DNA of 64,000 bases from Chloroflexota bacterium (GCA_018969295.1 JAGWYN010000001.1:259050-323049), one strand, 5' to 3'; positions 34,434 through 48,692 are shown, counted from the first letter of the stretch. The notes: generated by a model from the sequence alone, not told the origin. Program-made: numbers and translations.

Positions 34434-36193
34434 GGCTGAACCTTTGTGCTGCGGCCAGCCGCAACCTGGGCTGGCTCGATTTGGATGGAGGTGGAGGAGA
34501 GCAGCTGGATCGTCGCTGTGGCCGCCCCTGCGCGCGGGCAGGCGACGCGCACGGTCAAGGAGAGCGGCAGCTCCTCCGGCACTTCGACCAGCCATTCCAG
34601 CGGCTGGGCGCTGGCGGGCCAGTCATAAAAACGCGAATAGGCTGTGTGGCGCTGCAGCCGGCCGGCCAGGTGGCCCAGCGCCACGCGGGGGGTGCCCTGG
34701 ACGAAGCGCAGCGGGGCTGGGCTGGTCAGCTCGGCAACCACAGGCGGAGCGGCCCGCATCGCAACCGCCTGGGCGCTCAGAGAGGTCGGCAGAAAGCCAG
34801 GGTTGTCTGCCACGGCGCGGATTTGCCAGAGTCTCCCGCCCAGCGGGGTGGCGGTGCAGTCGCGCAGCCGCAGCTGCGGGGCACAGGCCGCATGGCGCAG
34901 GGTGAACCGGCAATTGGCCTGCGCCATCTCCTCCAGGTAGCGAGCCGGGGGGGGATTGCGGAAGGTCAACATGCGTTTCCAGCCGCCGAGCTCCACCGGC
35001 CCCAGCTGGGGATGGTCGAAGGGGGTCCAGGGCATAAAGCCCTCCCCGCCGAGGGCTTCGTCCTGCCAGCGCAACAGCTTGAGCCACTCCTGCTCGGCAA
35101 AATTGCGCAGCGGGTAGAAATCCTCGCGTTCGATCCCGGCCGCCCGGAAGACATCCCACAGCTCGGTGCTGAAGGTGGGGATGCCCAGGGCGCCGAAGCT
35201 CCAGTCGATCGACGAACCGTACCGTTTCAGGCTTTTGTCGGGGGTAAAATCTTCGAAGACCGAGATCAGCGGGTAGCCGGTCTCGGCGACGCCCAGCTCT
35301 CCGATCGACTGGTAGAGCAGTTTGTCCTCGCCCAAAAAATGGGAGTCGGGGAAGGTGAGCCAGGGGCGGAGGATCACGCCGCTGTGGCTGTGGTAGCACT
35401 GCATCCCGGCAATGTTGGGGTGATCCAGGATCCAGCGCACGACGGCGGCGACCTCGGGCTCGCTCAGCGGGTGTTCGCCCGAACCGTACTGCTGGCTTTC
35501 GGGCACCCAGTTGGAGGGATAATTGCGGTTGAGGTTGCCATCCTGGGGGCGCGGGACGGCAAAATCTCCCCCTTTCCAGTCGACCAGCCGGCCTTCGGGG
35601 AGCAGGCGGTAGTAGACCCCGCCGGTTTCATCGGGCGAGCGTGGGAGCAGGAGGCGTGGGTCGAGGGAGCTGGCTTTCCATTCGCCGGCGTCGTCGCGGA
35701 CGCGCATATCGAGGATCAGGCCGTTGCCGTCGAGGTCAGCGTAGTGGAGGCCGGGGCCAGACTGCTCTTCGCCGGGCAAAAAGCGGCCGTTGCCGATCCA
35801 TTCGTAGAAGGGGAGCTGTTGGACGAACTCGGCGCCGTCGGGGTTGACGCGCGGCACGATGTAGAAGATTTGTTCGTCGAGCAGGCGGGTGACCAGGGGG
35901 TCGTGGCCGTAGTCGCGCAGCAGTGTGACGGCGGTGTAGAGGGCCACCGAGGTGCCGCAGATCTCTTCGGCGTGGATATTGGCGTCGATGTAGAAGCCTG
36001 GTTTGCTTTTTTCGTCGCCGGTGGTCCAGTTGCTGATTTCGAGCAGCCAGAGCGTGCGTTGGCGGTGGCTCTGGCCGATGGCGTGCAGGCGGACAAACTC
36101 TGGCCAGGCGGCCGCCAGGTCGTGCACCACTTCGGTCAGTTGGTCGTAGGTCAGGTAGTAGGTGAAGGAAAGGTGGCGGATGGGTGGGCGCAT
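34430..36193 (-). CDS. M14-family zinc carboxypeptidase
   Basis: About 587 residues. Zinc ligands are visible in NIHAEEICG (HxxE, near residue 77) and the His of QCYHSHSG. The catalytic Glu is probably in FSTELWDVF, and NPDG and NYPSNW are typical M14 landmarks. The C-terminal 150 residues form an extra beta-rich domain. There is no signal peptide. I chose ATG 36193, as the in-frame ATG at 36241 lies inside the palindromic operator. It is first in a leftward four-gene peptidase operon, divergent from the second peptide transporter. Confidence 0.88.
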   Translation of the reverse strand: MRPPIRHLSFTYYLTYDQLTEVVHDLAAAWPEFVRLHAIGQSHRQRTLWLLEISNWTTGDEKSKPGFYIDANIHAEEICGTSVALYTAVTLLRDYGHDPLVTRLLDEQIFYIVPRVNPDGAEFVQQLPFYEWIGNGRFLPGEEQSGPGLHYADLDGNGLILDMRVRDDAGEWKASSLDPRLLLPRSPDETGGVYYRLLPEGRLVDWKGGDFAVPRPQDGNLNRNYPSNWVPESQQYGSGEHPLSEPEVAAVVRWILDHPNIAGMQCYHSHSGVILRPWLTFPDSHFLGEDKLLYQSIGELGVAETGYPLISVFEDFTPDKSLKRYGSSIDWSFGALGIPTFSTELWDVFRAAGIEREDFYPLRNFAEQEWLKLLRWQDEALGGEGFMPWTPFDHPQLGPVELGGWKRMLTFRNPPPARYLEEMAQANCRFTLRHAACAPQLRLRDCTATPLGGRLWQIRAVADNPGFLPTSLSAQAVAMRAAPPVVAELTSPAPLRFVQGTPRVALGHLAGRLQRHTAYSRFYDWPASAQPLEWLVEVPEELPLSLTVRVACPRAGAATATIQLLSSTSIQIEPAQVAAGRSTKVQP

Positions 36194-36238
36194 AGGGATT
36201 GGGTGGTTGACAAGGCGGGCGAGCTGTCGATAAATTGC

Positions 36239-36280
36239 CAACTGTCAACAGTTGACAAACTTTGCGGTTAGTTATATCAT
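36239..36280 (+). promoter_or_regulatory. Rightward promoter with the same palindrome as the GntR operon
   Basis: CAACTG-TCAA-CAGTTG (36239-36254) includes the 15-bp palindrome TGTCAAC-A-GTTGACA (36243-36257). TTGACA (36252-36257) inside it and TATCAT (36275-36280) are 17 bases apart. The same arms, -35, spacing and -10 are found at 6517-6560 on the other strand. It drives the binding protein at 36407 and probably also controls the divergent M14 operon. Confidence 0.75.
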
Positions 36281-36406
36281 AGCGATCGAAGACTGTCAAG
36301 GCAAAAGAGAAGACTTCTGAAACGCTCTGTGCGCAGAGGAGCTGCTTCTCCAAACTTGGCGCTTTTATCCGCCTTATCACGATATTTTTCCCAGGAGGAA
36401 CTGCTT

Positions 36407-38026
36407 ATGAGAAAGTCAATTCGGGCAGGATGGATCAGCGCAGCCCTGCTGCTGATTCTGCTGGTCAGCAGTGCCTGCACTGCAGTGCCAGCGGCAGCGC
36501 CGGCTGCCAGCGAAGCCGCCGCTGAGGAGAGCAGCGCCGAGCCGGCACGGCTGGTGGTGGCGCAGTCAGTGGATGTGCAGGGGTTGGAGCCGTCGAACGT
36601 CAACTCGCGGGCGGAATCCAACATCTTCCAGCACATGTACGCCACCCTTTTCGAGATCACAGCCAGCGGCGCCATCGTCCCCTATCTGGCCGAGTCCTAC
36701 ACGGTCTCAGAATCGGGCATGGAGATGACCTTCAAGCTGCGCGAGGGGTTGACCTGCCATGACGGCGAGCCGCTGACCGCAGAAGATGTGGCCTACACCT
36801 TCCAGCGGGCGGCCGACGACGCCAATGGCTTCACCGGCAACACGGCTGGCTTTGTGCTCGACGCCATCCAGTATCAGGATGCACGGGTCGAGAGCGATCT
36901 GGAAGTGACGATCGTGATGGGGCGTTACTCCTCCCCGGCGTTGGGGTTGATCTCCGAAGCCTACATTCACTGCAAGGATTCCTACTCGGCGATGAGCCTG
37001 GAGGATGCTGCGGCGAACCCGATCGGCTCGGGCCCCTATCGTTTTGTCGAGTGGGTCAAGGACGACTACGTGCTGCTGGAGAAGACGCCGGACTTCACGC
37101 TGCGTGAGGTGGCCTACGACGAAATTCAGTGGAAGGTGATCCCGGAGGCGTCTACCCGGACGGCGGAGCTGATTGCGGGCAACGTGGACATCATCACCAA
37201 CGTGCCGCCGGACCAGCATGAGGCGATCAACAATTCGGGCAACGCTGGTGTGACCGGTGTGGCCGGCACCCGGCGCATGTACGTTGGCTTCAACCAGCGT
37301 GCGATGTTTGATGACAGCGAGGGCGGCCAGGCGATCAAGAATACGGCGGTGCGTGTGGCGCTGCAGTATGCGGTGGACGTGCCGACGATCTGCAAGACGC
37401 TGCTGGCTTTCGAGTGCGAGCGGGCGTCGAGCATGGTCAACCCGCCCAACAACAACACCAACCTGGTGGCCTACCCCTACGACCCGGCCAAGGCTGAGGA
37501 GCTGTTGGATGCGGCTGGCTACCCGCGCAAAGAGGATGGCACCCGCTTTGACATCACCTTCATGGCAGGTCGGGGCCGCTATCTGAACGATGTGGCGGTG
37601 GTGCAGGCGCTCGCCCAGTACCTGACCGATGTGGGGCTGAACGTCGACCTGCAGGTAATGGACTGGGGTTCCGAGTTTGTGCCGGCGCTGCGCGCCCACG
37701 AGGTTGGCCCGCTCTATTTCGTGGGTACGGGTGGGGGCACCTGGAGTGCTGTCTACGACATGTCTGACCTCTCGGCGCCGACGGCAGCGACCAACTACAC
37801 CGAGTGGAACAACGCCGAGTGGTTTGAGCTGTGGGACCAGCTGAGCGACGCGCGCGACCCCGAGTCGGAGAAGGTGATCACGGACAAAATGCTCGAGGTC
37901 ATGTACAATGACCCGCCGTGGCTCTTCCTCTACTTCCAGCCAGACTTCTACGGGATTGCCGGCGACGTCAACTGGCAGCCCCGTCGCGACGAGATCGTCG
38001 ACTTGACGACTGCCAGCCCGCAGTAA
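36407..38026 (+). CDS. Peptide-type ABC transporter substrate-binding lipoprotein
   Basis: A family 5 solute-binding protein of about 539 residues. ATG 36407 follows AGGAGGA. The signal peptide ends in a lipobox-like LVSSAC near residue 23, and a mature Ala/Glu-rich linker leads into the binding fold (LAESYTVSESGMEMTFKL, LTAEDVAYTFQRA, VRVALQYAVDVP). It resembles the protein at 6880 only in fold, so it probably binds a related but different ligand. A hairpin follows the stop before the permease genes. Confidence 0.93.
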   Translation: MRKSIRAGWISAALLLILLVSSACTAVPAAAPAASEAAAEESSAEPARLVVAQSVDVQGLEPSNVNSRAESNIFQHMYATLFEITASGAIVPYLAESYTVSESGMEMTFKLREGLTCHDGEPLTAEDVAYTFQRAADDANGFTGNTAGFVLDAIQYQDARVESDLEVTIVMGRYSSPALGLISEAYIHCKDSYSAMSLEDAAANPIGSGPYRFVEWVKDDYVLLEKTPDFTLREVAYDEIQWKVIPEASTRTAELIAGNVDIITNVPPDQHEAINNSGNAGVTGVAGTRRMYVGFNQRAMFDDSEGGQAIKNTAVRVALQYAVDVPTICKTLLAFECERASSMVNPPNNNTNLVAYPYDPAKAEELLDAAGYPRKEDGTRFDITFMAGRGRYLNDVAVVQALAQYLTDVGLNVDLQVMDWGSEFVPALRAHEVGPLYFVGTGGGTWSAVYDMSDLSAPTAATNYTEWNNAEWFELWDQLSDARDPESEKVITDKMLEVMYNDPPWLFLYFQPDFYGIAGDVNWQPRRDEIVDLTTASPQ

Positions 38027-38055
38027 GCGAAACTCGTTTCGTTGGAACCGGTACG

Positions 38056-38103
38056 ACCTTGTGGGAGGCCCGACCAGGCTTCCCACAAGGTTGGTAATTT
38101 TTT
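38056..38103 (+). terminator. Hairpin with T-rich tail after the binding-protein gene
   Basis: ACCTTGTGGGA (38056-38066) pairs exactly with TCCCACAAGGT (38081-38091), and a T-rich tail with ATTTTTT follows (38097-38103). It is probably a partial terminator between the binding protein and the permeases, as also seen at 8469. Confidence 0.65.
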
Positions 38104-38141
38104 GCAAACCAGGTCTTTGACCGCTGGAGAAGAGCAGAGGC

Positions 38142-39119
38142 ATGACGACCTATCTTGTGCGCAGGGTGCTTCAGACCTTTGTTGTCATTCTGGGCGTGAC
38201 CTTGCTGTCGTTTTTTGCGTTGTTTCTGGCGGGAGACCCGACCTATTTGTATGTCAGCGAGCGGGCCACGACAGAAGAGGTCGCGGCCACGCGGGCCAAA
38301 CTGGGCTTTGACCGGCCGATCCACGAGCAGTACGGTCGGTATCTGGTTGGGCTGGTGACCTTTGATCTGGGCAATTCGCTGCGGTCGCGGACGCCGGCGT
38401 TTGAGCTGGTGTTGGAGCGCATGCCGGCGACTCTGGAGCTGACGCTCTTTGCCATCCTCTTTGCGACGCTGCTGGCGATTCCGATTGGGATTTTGTCGGC
38501 GACCCGGCGGGGCACCCCGCTCGACGGTGGCATCATGTTGTTTGCCATGTTTGGGCAGTCGATGCCCAGCTTCTGGCTGGGGATCATGTTGATTTTGTTT
38601 GTCGGGCTGGGGCTGCGCTGGCTGCCTATTTCGGGCCATGTGCCGGTGCTCGAACCGTTGCTGAGCGGGGATCTGCCCAAGGCGCTGGCCAATCTGCCCG
38701 ACGCGCTGCGTCATCTGATTCTGCCCGGCGTCACGCTCGGGGTTTTTTCGCTGGCGCGCAATGCCCGGCTGGTGCGTTCGTCGATGCTGGAGGTGTTGAG
38801 CCAGGACTACGTCACCACTGCCAAGGCCAAGGGGCTGTCGCGTTTTACGGTGGTCATGCGGCATGCCTTTCGCAACTCGCTGATCCCGTTTGTCACGATC
38901 ATCGGGCTGGAGTTTGGCTTTCTGCTCAGCGGGGTGGTGGTGACCGAAACGGTCTTTTCCTGGCCGGGCGTTGGCCGACTGGTCTTCAACGCCATCAACC
39001 AGCGTGACATCCCCGTGGTGCAGGCTGCCGTCGTCATGTTCTCTCTCCTCTTCGTGCTGCTCAACCTGGCCGTAGACGTGATCTACACGCAGCTCGATCC
39101 ACGCATTCGGCTCAGCTGA
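38142..39119 (+). CDS. ABC transporter permease, DppB type
   Basis: A 325-residue permease with six membrane segments, the N-terminus YLVRRVLQTFVVILGVTLLS and the ATPase-contact loop TAKAKGLSRFTVVMRHAFRN. It pairs with the permease that starts 3 bases after its stop. No ATPase gene lies in this cluster, so the subunits encoded at 10389 and 11375, or others outside the window, must drive it. Confidence 0.93.
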   Translation: MTTYLVRRVLQTFVVILGVTLLSFFALFLAGDPTYLYVSERATTEEVAATRAKLGFDRPIHEQYGRYLVGLVTFDLGNSLRSRTPAFELVLERMPATLELTLFAILFATLLAIPIGILSATRRGTPLDGGIMLFAMFGQSMPSFWLGIMLILFVGLGLRWLPISGHVPVLEPLLSGDLPKALANLPDALRHLILPGVTLGVFSLARNARLVRSSMLEVLSQDYVTTAKAKGLSRFTVVMRHAFRNSLIPFVTIIGLEFGFLLSGVVVTETVFSWPGVGRLVFNAINQRDIPVVQAAVVMFSLLFVLLNLAVDVIYTQLDPRIRLS

Positions 39120-39122
39120 CCC

Positions 39123-40064
39123 ATGACCCATTCAATTCAACAGCCACCCGCGGTGGCCCGGCCCGATGCAGCCCGTCAACCGATCCTGCGCAAACAGCCG
39201 TCGCCCTGGCTCAGTGCCTGGCGGAGTCTGCTGCGGGCGCGCTGGCCGCTTCTGGCGGTCCTGTCTCTGGCCGCGCTGGTGGTGGTGGCGCTTTTGTCGC
39301 CGCAGCTGGCGCCTGCGGACCCCAACCGGCAGTATCTGATCCAGCGGCTGCAGCCGCCGCTGAGCGTCAATGAAGCCTCAGGCGGGGTCTACTGGCTGGG
39401 GTCCGATGGGTTGGGGCGGGATGTGTTGTCGCGGCTGATCTATGGGTCACGCGTGTCGTTGGCGGTGGGGGTGGCGGCTGTGCTGATCGGCGGGCTGTTC
39501 GGTGTCTTTTTGGGGGTGACGGCCGGCTACGCAGGGGGGCGACTGGACGACCTGATCATGCGGCTGGCCGATGTGCAGCTGGCGTTTCCCTTCATTCTGC
39601 TGGCGATCATGGTCTTGGTGGTGTTGGGGGCAGGGCTGCTCAACCTGGTCATCGTGTTGGCGATCGGGCAGTGGGTGACCTACGCCCGCATCGCGCGCGG
39701 GGAGACGATCAGCCAGAAGCGAAAAGATTACATCGAGTCGGCGCGGGCGATCGGGGTGGGCAGCAGCCGGATTGTCGGTCGCGCTATTTTGCCCAATATC
39801 CTGGCCCCGCTGATCGTGATTGCCTCCTTCAATGTGGCTGGGGTCATTTTATCGGAGGCCTCGCTCTCCTTTTTGGGGCTGGGCGTTCCGCCGGAGGTGC
39901 CGACCTGGGGGGGGATGTTGGCGGAGAGCCGCGACCAGCTGTTGGGTGGCTACTGGTGGCTGGCGGTCTTTCCGGGGGTCGCCATTATGCTGACCGTGCT
40001 CTCGCTCAACATTTTGGGCGACTGGCTGCGCGATTTTCTGGACCCTCGCCTTCGCAACCGTTAG
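39123..40064 (+). CDS. ABC transporter permease, DppC type
   Basis: A 313-residue permease with the typical YWLGSDGLGRDVLSRLIYG segment, the contact loop SARAIGVGSSRIVGRAILPN and the ending LGVPPEVPTWGGMLAE. The N-terminal 40 residues before the first helix are longer than usual and rich in Pro and Arg. It is the second channel subunit of the transporter, followed 71 bases later by the Ldh_2-type dehydrogenase. Confidence 0.93.
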   Translation: MTHSIQQPPAVARPDAARQPILRKQPSPWLSAWRSLLRARWPLLAVLSLAALVVVALLSPQLAPADPNRQYLIQRLQPPLSVNEASGGVYWLGSDGLGRDVLSRLIYGSRVSLAVGVAAVLIGGLFGVFLGVTAGYAGGRLDDLIMRLADVQLAFPFILLAIMVLVVLGAGLLNLVIVLAIGQWVTYARIARGETISQKRKDYIESARAIGVGSSRIVGRAILPNILAPLIVIASFNVAGVILSEASLSFLGLGVPPEVPTWGGMLAESRDQLLGGYWWLAVFPGVAIMLTVLSLNILGDWLRDFLDPRLRNR

Positions 40065-40135
40065 TGCCGTCGGGCGCCGGCTGGATTGGGCGGTCGTCGT
40101 CGATTTTGAGATTTCTGCAGAACAGAGAGACGAAG

Positions 40136-41224
40136 ATGTACAGTGCTGATTACAAGACCGAACAGATTCCACTCTGCTATGTGCCGGCGGAGGCGCTGCG
40201 GGGGGTGACGCAGGCCATTTTGCGCACGACCGACCTGGTGGCGGAGGATGCCGACATCATCGCCGATGCGCTGGTCACCAGCGAGCTGCGCAATTTGCAG
40301 GGGCAGGGGCAGGGTGTGCGCCGGGTGCGTGCCTACGTCGAGCGGGTGCGCGGCCGCGAGGTGGACCCGCGAGCTCCCTTTGAGATTGTTAAAGAATCGG
40401 CGGCGCTGGCGCTGGTCGACGCACACAACGGGCCCGGCACGGTGATGGCTGTCAAGGCGATGCGGCTGGCGATGGCCAAGGCGCAGCAGCAGGGGGTCGG
40501 CATCGTGCTGGTTCGCCACAGCACCCATTTTGGCTCGGCCAGCTATTCGGCCAGCCAGGTGCTGGGCAATGGGTGCATCGGGGTGAGCATGACCAATGCT
40601 GGCCCGGAGATGGCCCCTTGGGGGGGAATCGACGGGGTGGTCGGCACCAATCCGTGGGCGATCGTGGCGCCGACCGGCGACGGACCGGACGCCATGCCAA
40701 TCATTTTGGATATGGCGCTGACCACGTCTGGCAAGGGGATGATGCGCTGGCTCCTGCGGGACGGCAAGAAAATGCCCACCAACTGGGCCATCACGGCCGA
40801 TGGCCGCGAGACCGACGACCCGGCTGCTGCCATGGATGGCACGTTGCTGCCGATGGGGGAGTACAAAGGCTACGGGCTGAGCTTGTTGACGGATGTGCTG
40901 ACCGGTGTGTTGGGGGGTGGCGGCTACGGCGTCATTCCCTATCGTGACCCTGCCCGCCAGGAAGTCGCACACCAGTTCATCGCCTATCAGATCGACTGGT
41001 TTATGGAGCGGCAGGCGTTCTACGCCAATCTGCAGGAGTTCATCGGCATGGTCAAGGCCAGCCGCACCCGGCCAGGGGTGGCTGAAATCTTGCTGCCGGG
41101 GGAACTGGAATGGCGGCGCCAGCAGGAGAAGCTGCGCGGCGGCGTGCCGCTGGACCCGGATGTCTACGCTGACCTGCGGCAGCTGGCCTCTGAAGTGGGG
41201 GTGCCCTGGCTTCCAGCGGCATAA
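40136..41224 (+). CDS. Ldh_2-family (malate/L-lactate-type) oxidoreductase
   Basis: A 362-residue NAD(P)-dependent dehydrogenase of the Ldh_2 fold (malate, ureidoglycolate or 2,3-diketogulonate type). Landmarks are VDAHNGPGTVMAVKAM, the catalytic His in VRHSTHFGSASY, the TNAGPEMAPWGG segment and GEYKGYGLSLLTDVLTG. It reduces a 2-keto acid or imino acid; some relatives act on cyclic imino acids such as piperideine carboxylate. The ATG at 40136 is 71 bases after the permease; upstream frame overlaps the permease gene. It is the last gene of this transporter unit. Confidence 0.9.
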   Translation: MYSADYKTEQIPLCYVPAEALRGVTQAILRTTDLVAEDADIIADALVTSELRNLQGQGQGVRRVRAYVERVRGREVDPRAPFEIVKESAALALVDAHNGPGTVMAVKAMRLAMAKAQQQGVGIVLVRHSTHFGSASYSASQVLGNGCIGVSMTNAGPEMAPWGGIDGVVGTNPWAIVAPTGDGPDAMPIILDMALTTSGKGMMRWLLRDGKKMPTNWAITADGRETDDPAAAMDGTLLPMGEYKGYGLSLLTDVLTGVLGGGGYGVIPYRDPARQEVAHQFIAYQIDWFMERQAFYANLQEFIGMVKASRTRPGVAEILLPGELEWRRQQEKLRGGVPLDPDVYADLRQLASEVGVPWLPAA

Positions 41225-41323
41225 GCGGGCTGTGCTGCAGATCGGCGGGGGGCTGACCGCCTGTCTGCTCCCCAGCCTGCCGGAAAGGGAGATTTTGTCG
41301 GGTGTGCAGCGGCGGGCTGTTCG

Positions 41324-41332
41324 TGCTATAAT
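41324..41332 (+). promoter_or_regulatory. Extended -10 promoter for the CHAT gene
   Basis: TGCTATAAT matches an extended -10 element, 54 bases before the ATG at 41386. No good -35 box is seen. The gap 41225-41385 holds nothing else that I recognise. Confidence 0.4.
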
Positions 41333-41385
41333 GGAGGCCTGTGCTGCTGTGAAACAGTTTCCTGGCCATCCAAACATCGACGAAC

Positions 41386-43713
<2,328 letters not shown>

Positions 43714-43775
43714 AAGGGGCGGCGCCCTATTTTTGCAGCAAGCCCCAGACACAAAAGACAAAGGAGGCAGTTTCT

Positions 43776-44777
43776 ATGTATGTCATCACCCCTCCAGCCG
43801 TCACAGCGGCAGAAGGCTGGGTGCGTCAGCGCGGCATTGTGCGTTACCCGGAACCGGCGGTCGAGGTGGTTGACCCACGTTTTGCCCAGTACAGCCTGGG
43901 CAGTGCTGCGGTCGAGCTGATCGCCACTGGGGGGCGCTGGTGTGAGGGGCCGGTCTGGTTTGGAGACGGCCGCTACCTGCTCTGGAGCGACATCCCCAAC
44001 AACCGAATGTTGCGTTGGGAGGAGGAGAGCGGTGCGGTCAGCCTTTTCCGCAGCCCTTCGCACTTTGCCAACGGCAACACGCGGGACCGCCAGGGGCGGC
44101 TGGTGACCTGCGAACACGACAGCCGCCGCGTCACCCGCACCGAATATGACGGCCAGATCACCGTTTTGATGGACCGTTTCGAGGGGCGCCGCCTCAACGC
44201 GCCCAACGACGTCGTGGTCAAGTCGGACGGGTCGATCTGGTTCACCGACCCTGGCTACGGGTTGCTCAAAAACTATGAAGGGCATGTGGCTCCCTTTGAG
44301 CTGCCGCGCAACGTCTATCGGATCGACCCGGTGAGCGGGGAGGCGACGGTAGTTGCTGAAGACTTTGACCGCCCCAACGGGCTCTGTTTTGCGCCGGACG
44401 AATCGCTTCTGTACATCGTGGACACCGGTGCCTCGCACACGCCCAACGGGCCGCGCCACATCCGGGTTTTCGATCTGGTCGACGGCGGCACGCGGCTGGC
44501 GAATGGGCGGCTCTTTGTCGACATGGCGCCAGGCCTGGCCGACGGCATCCGCTGTGACCAGGATGGCAACGTCTGGGCGGCTGCCGGCTGGGGGGGTGCC
44601 GGCTACGATGGTGTCCACTGCTATGCGCCGGATGGGGCGCTGCTCGGGCGCATCCACCTGCCTGAACCTTGTTCGAACCTTTGTTTTGGCGGGCTGCGCA
44701 AAAACCGGCTCTTCATGACCACAGGCCAGTCGCTCTACTCCTTGTTTGTCGAGACGGCTGGCGCCCAATGGCCCTGA
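43776..44777 (+). CDS. SMP-30/gluconolactonase-family protein
   Basis: A 333-residue six-bladed propeller of the SMP-30/gluconolactonase/LRE type. Metal ligands are visible as Glu in WCEGPVWF, Asn in NAPNDVVV and Asp in GLADGIRCD. It should hydrolyse a sugar lactone or related ester. AAGGAGG precedes the ATG at 43776. It lies between the CHAT gene and mutS with short gaps, so the three may be read together, though their functions do not obviously connect. Confidence 0.9.
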   Translation: MYVITPPAVTAAEGWVRQRGIVRYPEPAVEVVDPRFAQYSLGSAAVELIATGGRWCEGPVWFGDGRYLLWSDIPNNRMLRWEEESGAVSLFRSPSHFANGNTRDRQGRLVTCEHDSRRVTRTEYDGQITVLMDRFEGRRLNAPNDVVVKSDGSIWFTDPGYGLLKNYEGHVAPFELPRNVYRIDPVSGEATVVAEDFDRPNGLCFAPDESLLYIVDTGASHTPNGPRHIRVFDLVDGGTRLANGRLFVDMAPGLADGIRCDQDGNVWAAAGWGGAGYDGVHCYAPDGALLGRIHLPEPCSNLCFGGLRKNRLFMTTGQSLYSLFVETAGAQWP

Positions 44778-44787
44778 GGAAAGCGCC

Positions 44788-47388
<2,601 letters not shown>

Positions 47389-47444
47389 GGGGGGGTTGGG
47401 GAATGGGGGGCGCCGACGGCAGTGACTGGCGAACGGGCGGAAAG

Positions 47445-47482
47445 CAGCCCTGCACAGGCGGGTGGGTGGCTGTGCAGGGCTG
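47445..47482. terminator. Bidirectional terminator between mutS and ilvE
   Basis: CAGCCCTGCACAG (47445-47457) and CTGTGCAGGGCTG (47470-47482) are exact complements around a 12-base loop. It stands between two convergent genes, and GCGTTTCT follows. Confidence 0.65.
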
Positions 47483-47553
47483 GCGTTTCTGAAACTTGGG
47501 GGCAGCTCCCGGTTTTCCGGACGAGCGGCCGGACGTGCCGGGCCGCTGTGCTG

Positions 47554-48474
47554 TCAGTCGATCGGGGTGAGCCAGTGGAAGGTATCGGGCAGTTCTCCTT
47601 CTACGATTCCGAAGAAGCGGGCCTGGATGCGTTCGGTGATGGGGCCGCGTTTGCCGCTCCCGACGGGCAGACGGTCGACAGAGCGCACGGGGGTAATTTC
47701 GGCAGCGGTGCCTGTGAAGAAGATCTCATCGGCCATGTAGAGCATCTCGCGCGGGATGACCGCTTCGGTCACCGAGTAGCCGAGTTCCTGTGCGATCTGG
47801 GTGGCGCAGTCCCGTGTGATCCCGCCGAGGATGCTGTTGGCCAGCGGTGGGGTATAGATTTTGCCCTTGATGATCAAAAAGATATTTTCGCCGCTGCCTT
47901 CGGAGACGTAGCCGTTGACGTCGAGGGCGATCCCTTCGGCAAAGCCGTTGTCGTGGGCTTCCATGACGATATTTTGGCTGTTCACGTACTGGCCGCCGAT
48001 TTTGGCCAGAGCGTTGAGGGTATCGGGTGCCATTCGGCGCCAGGTGCTGACCTGCACATCGACCCCTTGCTCCAGCCCTTCCTTGCCGAGGTAGGCGCCC
48101 CAGGGCACCGAGGCCACGATCGTTTCGACCGGGCAGGAGCGTCCGTCGACGCCGAGCTTATCGTAGCCGCGGAAAAGGAGTGGGCGCACGTAGGCGTTGC
48201 GCTGTTGGTTGGCGCGCACCACGTCGAAAGTGGCCTGCAGATACTCTTCGACGGTGTAGGGGGAGGGGATGCGTGCCACCTTGGCGCTGTAGAGCAGCCG
48301 TTCGTAATGTTCCCGGCCTCGGAAGAGGGCTGGCCCGTGCGTGGTCTCGTAGACGCGGATCCCTTCAAAGGCGCTGCTGCCGTAGTGCAGTGCATGGGTG
48401 AAGACGTGGACTTTGGCCTCGTCCCAGGGAATGATCTTGCCGTTCATCCAGATATAGTCGGCACGCATGGTCAT
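47554..48474 (-). CDS. ilvE: Branched-chain amino acid aminotransferase
   Basis: A 306-residue fold-type IV aminotransferase. HYGSSAFEGIRVYET, the PLP lysine in NALAKIGGQYVNSQ and the EGSGENIFLI motif are typical of IlvE, which makes Leu, Ile and Val from their keto acids. I chose ATG 48474, with AAGGAG 8 bases upstream; ATG 48468 is two codons in. It is a single gene, convergent with mutS, and is unrelated in fold to the aminotransferases of the catabolic island. Confidence 0.95.
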   Translation of the reverse strand: MTMRADYIWMNGKIIPWDEAKVHVFTHALHYGSSAFEGIRVYETTHGPALFRGREHYERLLYSAKVARIPSPYTVEEYLQATFDVVRANQQRNAYVRPLLFRGYDKLGVDGRSCPVETIVASVPWGAYLGKEGLEQGVDVQVSTWRRMAPDTLNALAKIGGQYVNSQNIVMEAHDNGFAEGIALDVNGYVSEGSGENIFLIIKGKIYTPPLANSILGGITRDCATQIAQELGYSVTEAVIPREMLYMADEIFFTGTAAEITPVRSVDRLPVGSGKRGPITERIQARFFGIVEGELPDTFHWLTPID

Positions 48475-48692
48475 GAAAAACGCTCCTTGGTTCTGCTCTT
48501 GGAATAGGTCTCCCGGCTGTGAGGCCAAAAAGACTGGGTGTTGGTTTGGATTATACTACAGATCTGTCATTTGGGGAGAAGCGGGTGGAACGGAGGGCAG
48601 CGTCTTCCAGCAGGGGCTGCTGACGATCGCACATGCAGTGGGGAACGCATGCTTTGCAAGGTGTGAGATCCAGACCAAGGAGGTCGGAAACA

